Shown one piece after another: positions 7,277 through 14,145 of a stretch of 23,863 nucleotides of DNA. The stretch is from JBAWXE01 sp037144255. Its GTDB lineage: Bacteria > Bacteroidota > Bacteroidia > Chitinophagales > Chitinophagaceae. Numbering within the stretch: position 1 is the first letter of the stretch; every line of letters begins with the position of its first letter. The position numbers were made by a program, and so were the translations under genes. The notes beneath the pieces were generated by a model that worked only from the letters and a program-made list of their open reading frames with translations, made no database searches and was not told the DNA's origin. The DNA is taken from NCBI GenBank assembly GCA_037144255.1, contig JBAWXE010000036.1, forward strand, positions 1-23,863, read 5' to 3'.

Positions 7277-9060
7277 GCCTCTAGGGTACCTGTTTCGGTT
7301 TGATGAGTATATAATTTTGCATAACGACCGTTCAGGCGCATCAGTTCATCATGCGTGCCTTGTTCTGTGATTTTGCCATCATCCAAAACCAATATCTTAT
7401 CAAACACCCAACTAGTAAAAATGCGGTGAGTTATAACAATAGTGGTCTTGTCTAGCAGATATTCTTTCAAGTTTCCCAAAATGTTCTTTTCGGTCTGTGT
7501 ATCTACCGCAGAGAGGCACTCGTCCAATATCAGTAGTTTGCTGTTCTTAAGTAAAGCACGAGCCAATACCATGCGTTGTTTTTGTCCACCTGATAACATG
7601 ACACCACGCTCGCCAATAATAGTCTCATATCCTTTAGATAAAGAGGCTATGTCTTTTTCAAGGTCTGCAAGTTGCGCAGCATGTTTTACTTCAGTTTCTG
7701 TAGTATTGTAACTGCCAAACCTGATATTATTGAATACAGTATCAGAGAACAGGAAAGCCTCTTGTGGTGTGTAGCCTATTTGTCTACGCATAGTTTGCAG
7801 ATCGAACTGCTTTATATTGATACCATCCAATAATACATCGCCTTGAGCTACATCGTACATGCGCAATAGCATATGTGCCAGAGTGGATTTTCCGGAACCT
7901 GTCTTACCAATAATAGCGATCTTTTGCCCGGGCTTTATACTGAGTGAAAAATCCTGCAATGCTTTGATACCGGTATGAGGGTATACAAAACTCACATGGC
8001 GGAATTCTACTCCACCTTGTAATGTATGTTCAATAGCATTTTCAGGACTTACTATTTCCGGTTTTGTTTTTAGGAATTCGTCAATTCGGTGCTGAGAAGC
8101 TCCTGCCCGTTGTATCATAGATATTACAGAGCCGATACTAGATATAGGGAACATCAGCAAATTGATATAGTATACGAACTGTACTATATTACCAACTGTA
8201 ACCTTGCCATGTATGGCCAAATAGCCACCTATCAAAGTGGTACTTAGAAAACTAAGTCCTATGAACAAGTTCATGGTAGGGAAGTAGATAGCCTCTGTAA
8301 TAGACAGATTGATAGTGCTTTTTCTATAACCTTCAGATGTGTTATTGAAGAAGCGAAGCATATTGCTTTCCTGCACGAAAGATTTGATAACACGTATACC
8401 TGAATAGGTTTCTTGTGCAGTAGTAGTGAGGTCGGATAGTTGTGCTTGTATCTTTTCGCTTTTACGAAAGATGATCTTATTTACATAATAGATAGAATAA
8501 GCCAGTAAAGGCATAGGTGCAAGTACATATAATGTCAATTGTAAATTAACACTCAGCATACCCCAAACGCACAACACAGTAAGCACGACCATATTGACAG
8601 CATACATAATGGATGGCCCTGTATACATACGGACACGCGATACATCCTCTGCCATGCGGTTCATGAGATCGCCGGTAAAATGTGTTTTGAAAAATTGTGT
8701 ATGTAATTGTTGATAGTGGCTATATACTTCATTTTTTTGGTCATATTCTATGAGGCGAGACATTACAATGATCGTTTGTCTCATAAAAAACATGAATATA
8801 CCTCGCAGCAAAGCCAGTCCTAAAAGCCAAAGACCTGTTCTGAATACAATAGCAAACAGTTTGGTCTGTTCTTCCTTGGGCATTGGGGTACCACCCATAG
8901 GGTATTTGGTAAGCGATTTTTGTACACTATCCAATACATCGCCCATTACCTGAGGTGCCATTACTGCGAATTTGCTGGATAATGTAACAAACAATATCCC
9001 CAGCAGAAAACGCCACTTATACTTAATTAAATATTTATTGAGAGAAACCAGATGTTTCAT
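7273..9060 (-). CDS. ABC exporter, fused permease and ATPase (MsbA/multidrug type)
   Basis: A half-transporter of 595 residues expected to work as a homodimer in the inner membrane, exporting lipids, drugs or peptides. The membrane domain (about 1-325) has about six hydrophobic segments. The nucleotide-binding domain (about 350-590) is complete: Walker A GKTGSGKS at 385-392, Q-loop in YTPQEAFLF (near 433), signature LSGGQ at 489-493, Walker B LLILDE at 509-514 and H545 in ITHR. I chose the ATG at 9060 over a TTG three codons upstream because the -7 box TACCTTTG sits over that TTG. It overlaps the convergent peptidase gene by 4 bp. The substrate is unknown; similar proteins in the phylum are annotated as MsbA or YheI-like. 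Confidence 0.93.
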   Translation of the reverse strand: MKHLVSLNKYLIKYKWRFLLGILFVTLSSKFAVMAPQVMGDVLDSVQKSLTKYPMGGTPMPKEEQTKLFAIVFRTGLWLLGLALLRGIFMFFMRQTIIVMSRLIEYDQKNEVYSHYQQLHTQFFKTHFTGDLMNRMAEDVSRVRMYTGPSIMYAVNMVVLTVLCVWGMLSVNLQLTLYVLAPMPLLAYSIYYVNKIIFRKSEKIQAQLSDLTTTAQETYSGIRVIKSFVQESNMLRFFNNTSEGYRKSTINLSITEAIYFPTMNLFIGLSFLSTTLIGGYLAIHGKVTVGNIVQFVYYINLLMFPISSIGSVISMIQRAGASQHRIDEFLKTKPEIVSPENAIEHTLQGGVEFRHVSFVYPHTGIKALQDFSLSIKPGQKIAIIGKTGSGKSTLAHMLLRMYDVAQGDVLLDGINIKQFDLQTMRRQIGYTPQEAFLFSDTVFNNIRFGSYNTTETEVKHAAQLADLEKDIASLSKGYETIIGERGVMLSGGQKQRMVLARALLKNSKLLILDECLSAVDTQTEKNILGNLKEYLLDKTTIVITHRIFTSWVFDKILVLDDGKITEQGTHDELMRLNGRYAKLYTHQTETGTLEA

Positions 9061-9066
9061 AAGATG

Positions 9067-9074
9067 CAAAGGTA
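9067..9074 (-). promoter_or_regulatory. -7 promoter box of the ABC exporter gene
   Basis: TACCTTTG on the - strand, a perfect TAnnTTTG, with only 6 nt between it and the ATG. The transcript would have almost no leader. Confidence 0.6.
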
Positions 9075-9163
9075 GTAGTTGTAGCTACTTATTACCTCAA
9101 TTCGTACTGATACTTAGATAACCCTAGTCTATATTCATGAAAAAACAATATCAATGTTAAAAT

Positions 9164-9171
9164 TGCCTTTG
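9164..9171 (+). promoter_or_regulatory. Putative -7 box of asd
   Basis: TGCCTTTG, one base off TAnnTTTG, 62 nt before the chosen ATG at 9234. No clear -33 element. Confidence 0.35.
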
Positions 9172-9233
9172 TGACTCAATGGTTATATACTATGCGCATT
9201 ATTAAACTATTTTTACCACAAATACTTAAATAC

Positions 9234-10223
9234 ATGAGAGTAGCAGTTGTGGGAGCAACTGGCCTTGTAGGTACAGCTATGTTGCGCATACTGGAAGAAA
9301 GAAATTTTCCGATCACAGAATTGTTACCTGTGGCCTCTGCCAAGTCTGTTGGCACTAAAATCACTTTTAAAGGTACTGAACATACTGTCGTATCTGTTGA
9401 TGAGTCTATTGAGTGTAAACCACAATTAGCTTTGTTTTCAGCAGGTGGTACTACTTCGTTAGAACTGGCACCACGTTTTGCAGCTATAGGTTGTCGTGTA
9501 GTAGATAATTCATCAGCATGGCGCATGGATCCTGATAAGAAGCTGGTAGTACCTGAAGTAAATGGACATACACTTACGAAATATGACTTAATAATTGCTA
9601 ATCCTAATTGCTCTACTATACAAATGGTGATGGTATTACAACCTTTGCATCTACGTTATGGAATCAAAAGAGTAGTAGTGAGCACATACCAGTCTGTAAC
9701 AGGTACAGGACAAAAAGCAGTTTACGAATTGTTTGATGAACGAGCAGGTGGTAATGGGCATGGTGTATATCCCTACCCTATAGATCTGAATGTGATACCT
9801 CATATAGATGTATTCCAAGAAAATGGCTATACCAAAGAAGAAATGAAAATGGTACTAGAAACCTGCAAGATACTGGGTGATGATAATGTACGTGTTACTG
9901 CTACTACTGTGCGTGTGCCTGTAATGGGTGGGCATAGTGAGAGTGTGAATATTGAGATGATGCAGGATTTTGCAGAAGAGGATGTAAGAACATTACTGGC
10001 ATCCAAACCGGGAATAGTGGTAGTAGATGATCCTAAGGCCAATCAATACCCTATGCCATTATTTGCAGAAGGTAAAGACGAAGTTTTTATAGGTCGCATT
10101 CGCCGTGACTATTCACAGGCTAACACTCTTAATTGCTGGATAGTATCTGACAATCTGAGAAAGGGTGCTGCCACTAATGCCATACAAATAGCGGAATACC
10201 TGAATGCTCAAGGATGGTTGTAA
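9234..10223 (+). CDS. asd: Aspartate-semialdehyde dehydrogenase
   Basis: This enzyme reduces 4-aspartyl phosphate with NADPH to aspartate 4-semialdehyde, the branch point to lysine/diaminopimelate, threonine and methionine. It is cytoplasmic. The 329-residue protein begins with the NADP-binding loop GATGLVG (7-13). It has the catalytic cysteine C126 in NPNCST, the substrate-binding GRIRRD near 287-292 and the active-site histidine H234 in PVMGGHSE. The length fits the family. The frame stays open upstream to a GTG at 9171, but the added 21 residues (MTQWLYTM...) are not family-like and the GTG overlaps the promoter box. The ATG at 9234 puts the dinucleotide-binding strand at residue 1, as usual. 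The gene is single and converges on rpiB across a symmetric terminator. Confidence 0.96.
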   Translation: MRVAVVGATGLVGTAMLRILEERNFPITELLPVASAKSVGTKITFKGTEHTVVSVDESIECKPQLALFSAGGTTSLELAPRFAAIGCRVVDNSSAWRMDPDKKLVVPEVNGHTLTKYDLIIANPNCSTIQMVMVLQPLHLRYGIKRVVVSTYQSVTGTGQKAVYELFDERAGGNGHGVYPYPIDLNVIPHIDVFQENGYTKEEMKMVLETCKILGDDNVRVTATTVRVPVMGGHSESVNIEMMQDFAEEDVRTLLASKPGIVVVDDPKANQYPMPLFAEGKDEVFIGRIRRDYSQANTLNCWIVSDNLRKGAATNAIQIAEYLNAQGWL

Positions 10224-10244
10224 TTGTCTCAATTCACTACTTAT

Positions 10245-10280
10245 AAAAAGAAAGCCATTCAATTGAATGGCTTTCTTTTT
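10245..10280. terminator. Bidirectional terminator between asd and rpiB
   Basis: A perfect 36-bp palindrome: 10245-10262 is the exact complement of 10263-10280. The A/T-rich outer arms give a T-run on both strands. It serves the convergent genes asd (+) and rpiB (-), and its last base is the first base of the rpiB stop-codon triplet on the + strand. Confidence 0.9.
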
Positions 10281-10732
10281 TATCCGATCTTTTCTACTCG
10301 CTTTTCGTGCCTGCCGGCTTCGAAGGCAGTACTGAGAAATACGTTTGTGATATGCTTAGCCTGTTCTACCGAAGTGTAACGTGCCGGAATACAAACAATA
10401 TTAGCATTATTATGCTGTCGTGCCAGAGAGGCGATCTCTGCTATCCAGCATAGGGCTGCACGTATACCGGCATGTTTATTAGCTGTGATACAAACACCAT
10501 TGGCGCTGCCACATAACAATATACCTACGCCTGCATTGCCCTCTGCTACCATAGTAGCTACCGGGTGCGCATAATCGGGATAGTCTGTGCTATCTAGGCT
10601 ATGTGTGCCCTTGTCTTCTACCTTCCATCCATCAGCTATCAGGGCAGCCTTTATTACTTCTTTATATTCAAAGCCTGCATGGTCAGACCCTATGGCCAGT
10701 GGCAATTGCTTATTGAAAACTGTTGTTCCCAT
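10280..10732 (-). CDS. rpiB: Ribose-5-phosphate isomerase B
   Basis: It interconverts ribose 5-phosphate and ribulose 5-phosphate in the non-oxidative pentose phosphate pathway (cytoplasm). The 150-residue product has the LacAB/RpiB pattern: IGSDHAGFEYK (D17, H18), DKGT and TDYPDYA (41-54), the catalytic cysteine C74 in ILLCGSANG, ANKHAGIRAAL (84-94), RQHNNANI with H107, and a C-terminal GRHEKRV. It lies 2 bp downstream of tatC and is almost certainly co-transcribed with it. Function is assigned with high confidence; sugar specificity (ribose or allose phosphate) cannot be fixed from sequence. Confidence 0.95.
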   Translation of the reverse strand: MGTTVFNKQLPLAIGSDHAGFEYKEVIKAALIADGWKVEDKGTHSLDSTDYPDYAHPVATMVAEGNAGVGILLCGSANGVCITANKHAGIRAALCWIAEIASLARQHNNANIVCIPARYTSVEQAKHITNVFLSTAFEAGRHEKRVEKIG

Positions 10733-10734
10733 AA

Positions 10735-11589
10735 TTATGCATTTTCGCGTTCTGCTTGTCTCTTTTTTCTTTGATTTACTGCCCTTACACTTATGGCAAT
10801 AGACATTTCATACAAAATATACAAAGGAATGAATACTAAAAAACAACTGAACCAGTCCGGAGGAGTAATTACCTCTGCTATGATGAGTAATATCAAAATG
10901 GCATATCTCCTCTTATCGCGCATCAGCTTGGGTGTCAATATACCTGCACGCGAAAGGAAATATACAACGATAGGTAATTCAAATATGATACCCATGCCCA
11001 ATATCATATCATTCATGGTATCATAATAATTATCCATCGTAATGATATTCTGGAATGAGGCGCTGAGCTGATAACCGGCAAAGAAATTGATGGTGTACGG
11101 AACAATGATATAATAAGAGAACAAGATTCCTGTAAAGAATAATAGGGTACACCAGAATACGATACCTCTGGCAGATTTGGCTTCTCTATCTTTCAGTGCA
11201 GGGCGAATGAATTTCCATATTTCCCAGAATACATATGGGAATGCTATGATAAAGCCCAATAAAAATGATACTGAGAAACTCATGATGAATTGCCCTGCCA
11301 ATTCTGTATTCTGAAACTTAAGATTAATTGCTCCCAGACACAGTGAATCGATATGCAATACTTTACCCAGCCAGCACAACCATTTATAAGAAATGAAATC
11401 AGATTTTGCGGGAGCGAGTATGATGTGCTCAAATATCCACTCTATCTTAATGAAGACAAATATGGCCGCAATAATAACAGCAATAAGTCCACGTACGATA
11501 TGCCAACGCAGATCTTCTATATGATCCATGAAGGACATTTCGCCCAGCGGGTTCTTTTTACTACTAATGAAGTTTCTTAGGAAGCTCAA
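10735..11589 (-). CDS. tatC: Sec-independent protein translocase TatC
   Basis: TatC is the inner-membrane receptor for twin-arginine signal peptides in the Tat export system. The 284-residue protein has about six membrane segments (about 31-48, 101-122, 145-165, 193-212, 228-244, 247-266). Family landmarks are HIEDLRWH (E25), FWEIWKFIRPAL (about 121-132), FELP with E204, and TPPDWFSCFLVFIPLYILYE (242-261). The start is uncertain. I take TTG at 11589 because an in-frame stop lies four codons upstream and the KKNPLGEMSF stretch looks family-like. The alternative is ATG at 11538, giving 267 residues. No tatA/tatB is nearby. It leads a two-gene operon with rpiB. Confidence 0.94.
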   Translation of the reverse strand: MSFLRNFISSKKNPLGEMSFMDHIEDLRWHIVRGLIAVIIAAIFVFIKIEWIFEHIILAPAKSDFISYKWLCWLGKVLHIDSLCLGAINLKFQNTELAGQFIMSFSVSFLLGFIIAFPYVFWEIWKFIRPALKDREAKSARGIVFWCTLLFFTGILFSYYIIVPYTINFFAGYQLSASFQNIITMDNYYDTMNDMILGMGIIFELPIVVYFLSRAGILTPKLMRDKRRYAILILLIIAEVITPPDWFSCFLVFIPLYILYEMSIAISVRAVNQRKKRQAERENA

Positions 11590-11613
11590 TTTTTTTTTTC
11601 AGTTACAGGCTGG

Positions 11614-11621
11614 CAAAGTTA
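11614..11621 (-). promoter_or_regulatory. -7 promoter box of tatC-rpiB
   Basis: TAACTTTG on the - strand, an exact TAnnTTTG, 24 nt before the TTG start. This supports the TTG rather than the ATG at 11538. Confidence 0.55.
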
Positions 11622-11693
11622 GCTAAATAACCTTTTGATGGGTCTATTTACATGAATACTAACAAAGCTTTATGCGCGATTAGTCATATAAAT

Positions 11694-11723
11694 AAAAACA
11701 GCAGGTAAAATACCCGCTGTTTT
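11694..11723 (-). terminator. Terminator after the anti-sigma/protease gene
   Basis: aaaacagc and gctgtttt pair around a short inner stem (11695-11706 with 11712-11723, one mismatch). On the - strand a T-run follows the hairpin. It lies 21 bp past the stop at 11745. Confidence 0.8.
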
Positions 11724-11744
11724 AAAAGAATGGGTTAGTAAATA

Positions 11745-12818
11745 CTATTTTTTATATACCTGCACCAGGCATGTATAATTTTGTAATTTTTCTATTTGTT
11801 CTTCACGGCTAAGGCGGGCAATTTTATTGGTCTTAGGTAAATGCAGACTCAGTGCTTTAGGCATAGAGTGTAGCAATTGTACCAATGCCTTAGTACTTAC
11901 TGCATAAGTAGTTCCTTCGGTTTTGGTTTCCTTACCGGTGATGATACCTAATATATTGCCTTTGCTATCTACTATAGGGGCACCACTTTGGCCGGGATTA
12001 GCAGGTAGTTCCAAACGATACTGCATAGAGTCTCCTTCAAAACCATTTCTGGCACTTATATAACCTTCATTATATACTATATCATCCTGTGGGAAACCAA
12101 GTGTATATACGCGTGCACCTAAACTAGCCTTGCTGCTGGCAAATGTATAAGGTACTTCACCTTTGCCGAATCTGAAACTTCTGTCTTCTATTTTCAGTAT
12201 GGCTATATCATTTGTAGGTTCAGAGGCTATAACATAAGCTTTCATTTCTCTGCCATCCTGTGTTTGTATATATACAGAGTCAGCACCCTCCGTTACGTGG
12301 TTATTGGTAACTAAATAACCATCATTACTGATAGCAAATCCCGTACCACTATATCTGGCACGTGGTGCAGCTGGTGTAGCTTGCTTTTCGCTATTGATGT
12401 TTTGTATCAGCTGGTTTTGAGAACGTTTGATCGTTTCTATCTCGCGGCGTAACAGGCTGTACTGAGAAGAAGTACCTTTTTTATCATCATGGTGCATCAT
12501 CCAGCCGCTTACTAATGTAGTAAGCAAAGCTATGCTGGCAGCTATAGAAGCTGTGCGCCAATGTTGTGATACAAAAGAAATGATTCGTGTAGGGATACTC
12601 TTAGCAGCGTTAGCTTCGATGTCCTTCAGCATGATGCCGAATTTCTGTTGCTTGCCACTCTCAGTCAATGCTTTGAGCATATTTACAGATTCATGAAACT
12701 CAGTAGCAAAATTACTATCCGTTTCTAAACGTTGTTGTAATACACTTTGTTCTGCAGCCGTTAGTGTTCCCGACAAATGCGCTTCAGCTAATTCCCAAAT
12801 ATTATTGTCTATAGACAT
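11745..12818 (-). CDS. Membrane anti-sigma-like protein with periplasmic trypsin-like protease domain
   Basis: A 357-residue protein, probably the regulator of the ECF sigma factor just upstream. Residues 1-60 are a helical segment of the Bacteroidota anti-sigma type (IWELAEAHLSGTLTAAEQ...). One membrane segment is at about 87-107 (ASIAASIALLTTLVSGW). A coiled-coil-prone linker follows at about 118-145 (LLRREIETIKRSQNQLIQNI). Residues 155-310 are an S1/HtrA-like protease with a full triad: H174 in TNNHV, D204 in NDIAIL and S278 in NPGQSGAP. No PDZ domain follows, only a tail of about 45 residues. The ATG at 12818 is preferred over an overlapping ATG at 12848: it sits 7 bp after the sigma stop and the domain starts there. 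Expected topology is N-terminus inside, protease in the periplasm. The regulatory role is inferred from fusion and operon. Confidence 0.85.
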   Translation of the reverse strand: MSIDNNIWELAEAHLSGTLTAAEQSVLQQRLETDSNFATEFHESVNMLKALTESGKQQKFGIMLKDIEANAAKSIPTRIISFVSQHWRTASIAASIALLTTLVSGWMMHHDDKKGTSSQYSLLRREIETIKRSQNQLIQNINSEKQATPAAPRARYSGTGFAISNDGYLVTNNHVTEGADSVYIQTQDGREMKAYVIASEPTNDIAILKIEDRSFRFGKGEVPYTFASSKASLGARVYTLGFPQDDIVYNEGYISARNGFEGDSMQYRLELPANPGQSGAPIVDSKGNILGIITGKETKTEGTTYAVSTKALVQLLHSMPKALSLHLPKTNKIARLSREEQIEKLQNYTCLVQVYKK

Positions 12819-12825
12819 AATTCCC

Positions 12826-13407
12826 TTACCATTTGGCCTGTACACCATAGAATAATTTTCTTAGGCGTGTCAGGCATTTATATTTTTGTGTCTTGGCATT
12901 ATCCGGATTAGTGTATCCAAAATCTGCCGCTATTTCCTGCATGCTTTTATCTTTATGATAATAAGCCTGTAATAAAGATCTACATGGTTCTCCCAGTTGT
13001 TCCATGGCAGCATACAACTGTTCGTAGTGTGCTTCCCGTTCGTGGTGAGAGGTAATATCATCTTCATAAGCCAATTCAGCCGGATCATCGCTTTCTCCAC
13101 TTTCCGGCAATGAGCTCGGTTGTTTTTGCAACTGTTGTATCTTTTTATACCACAAATGCTTGCTAACTGCAAACAGGTAGGTACCGATACGGCATGTCAA
13201 CCTGAAATCCTCACTTTGTGCTTTTTCGAACAAAACCACCATTGCCTCCTGAAAAATGTCTTCAGCATCGGCTACAGTACCACCATGATTATTGATCCAG
13301 TGTACTACTATATTATGGTGTTGCTTATAAACACTTTCTGTAGCGGCCCTTTTTCCGGCTGCTAATTCACTTAGTATCTGCTGCTCTGTGTTTAAAGAAG
13401 TATGCAC
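12826..13407 (-). CDS. ECF (sigma-70 family) RNA polymerase sigma factor
   Basis: A 193-residue sigma factor with the two ECF domains. Region 2 is at about 20-90 (AEDIFQEAMVVLFEK, then IGTYLFAVSKHLWYKK). Region 4 is at about 130-185 (LGEPCRSLLQAYYHKDKSMQEIAADFGYTNPDNAKTQK...). The linker is acidic (SGESDDPAELAYEDD). The start is GTG at 13407: an in-frame TAA is directly before it and no other start precedes region 2. It lies 7 bp upstream of the membrane anti-sigma/protease gene, so the pair should be one operon. A weak promoter-like TTACTTTTTG lies just upstream. Targets cannot be read from the sequence. Confidence 0.93.
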   Translation of the reverse strand: MHTSLNTEQQILSELAAGKRAATESVYKQHHNIVVHWINNHGGTVADAEDIFQEAMVVLFEKAQSEDFRLTCRIGTYLFAVSKHLWYKKIQQLQKQPSSLPESGESDDPAELAYEDDITSHHEREAHYEQLYAAMEQLGEPCRSLLQAYYHKDKSMQEIAADFGYTNPDNAKTQKYKCLTRLRKLFYGVQAKW

Positions 13408-13572
13408 TTATTAATGCTTTTTTATGCAAAAAGTAACCCAATAGGGGCAAAAATCTCCCTAAAGCTACTCATTTGGGGGTCTTTACGCTAAAGATACACA
13501 TCAAATATTATTGTCTAAATACGCTTGACACATATTAATTTATTCTAAATCAAAAATATTTTTTAGAAATCG

Positions 13573-13609
13573 GGTTACCTTTTTCTCATTCCGGTATAAA
13601 TGAGTAACC
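13573..13609 (+). promoter_or_regulatory. Imperfect inverted repeat upstream of the lipoprotein gene
   Basis: ggttac (13573-13578) and ctcatt (13585-13590) are mirrored by aatgag (13599-13604) and gtaacc (13604-13609). The left half has an extra ctttttt between its parts. It lies 19 bp before the ATG, where an operator or leader hairpin could sit. Function unknown. Confidence 0.35.
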
Positions 13610-13627
13610 TCTAAAAAAATCAATAAG

Positions 13628-13924
13628 ATGAAATTTGTAAAATTCGGAATCTTCGCCCTGACAATGGGTCTGTTCGTTGCATCATGTGGTAGCAGCGAAA
13701 ACAAAGAAAACACTCCAGCTAACGATTCAGCTGCAATGGCTCCAGCTGCTGCTCCAGCTCCAGCTGCTGCTCCAGCTAACGATTCAGCTGCTAAGGCTGC
13801 TGCTGCAACTACAGCTGCTCCTGCTGCTGAAGCTGCTCCTGCTGCTGCTCCTGCTGACGCTAAGAAAGCTGACGCTAAAGCTGCACCTGCTGCTGATAAG
13901 AAAGCTGACGCTAAGAAAAAATAA
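13628..13924 (+). CDS. Ala/Pro/Lys-rich low-complexity lipoprotein
   Basis: A 98-residue predicted lipoprotein. Residues 1-19 are a signal peptide and the lipobox reads VASC with C20 as the lipidation site. The mature part has about 37 alanines in 78 residues. Its first half is Pro/Ala-rich with two PANDSAA repeats, and its end is Lys/Asp-rich (DAKKADAK, DKKADAKKK), so it is basic and probably extended or disordered. Almost every alanine codon is GCT, which makes the DNA nearly repetitive. It has an upstream leader and a strong terminator and is transcribed divergently from the sigma factor gene. The signal peptide, lipobox and terminator support a real gene. No family is recognised; a role at the envelope, for example binding an acidic polymer, is speculation. 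Confidence 0.85.
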   Translation: MKFVKFGIFALTMGLFVASCGSSENKENTPANDSAAMAPAAAPAPAAAPANDSAAKAAAATTAAPAAEAAPAAAPADAKKADAKAAPAADKKADAKKK

Positions 13925-13946
13925 TTTCTTAGTCAGATATTATTTG

Positions 13947-13980
13947 AAAGGGCGATACCATCGGTATCGCCCTTTCTGTT
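13947..13980 (+). terminator. Terminator after the lipoprotein gene
   Basis: A 13-bp perfect stem (13947-13959 with 13963-13975, aaagggcgatacc and its complement) with a 3-nt loop, then a T-rich tail. Confidence 0.88.
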
Positions 13981-14072
13981 TTATTTCGGTATCATTTTAT
14001 CCTCTAGTATTGTTTTATTCTTATGTGCAAATTGGATTGCATATGTATGGCAATATTGAATGGGACATGTGA

Positions 14073-14123
14073 CAAAAAAAGAGAACGGGCAAATGAATGG
14101 TTCAAACCATTTATTTGCCCGTT
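14073..14123 (-). terminator. Terminator after the NHL propeller gene
   Basis: A 19-bp stem with one G-T/mismatch position (14084-14102 with 14105-14123) and a 2-nt top. On the - strand it is followed by seven T (14074-14080), 22 nt beyond the stop codon at 14146. Confidence 0.88.
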
Positions 14124-14145
14124 GTAATAAATGTGATATAATTAC

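Noticed and set aside
9171..9233. GTG-initiated 21-residue extension of asd
   Set aside because: The extension is not family-like and the GTG overlaps the probable -7 box; ATG 9234 aligns with family starts.
9176..9526. 116-codon frame antisense to asd
   Set aside because: A shadow of the conserved asd reading frame, with composition typical of antisense frames.
12930..13172. 80-codon frame inside the sigma factor gene on the same strand
   Set aside because: An out-of-frame reading of the conserved sigma region 2-4 segment, without any support.
13677..14072. Leu/Gln-rich 131-codon frame over the lipoprotein gene
   Set aside because: It is the shifted reading of the GCT-rich lipoprotein sequence and runs through that gene's terminator. 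It has no start signal of its own.
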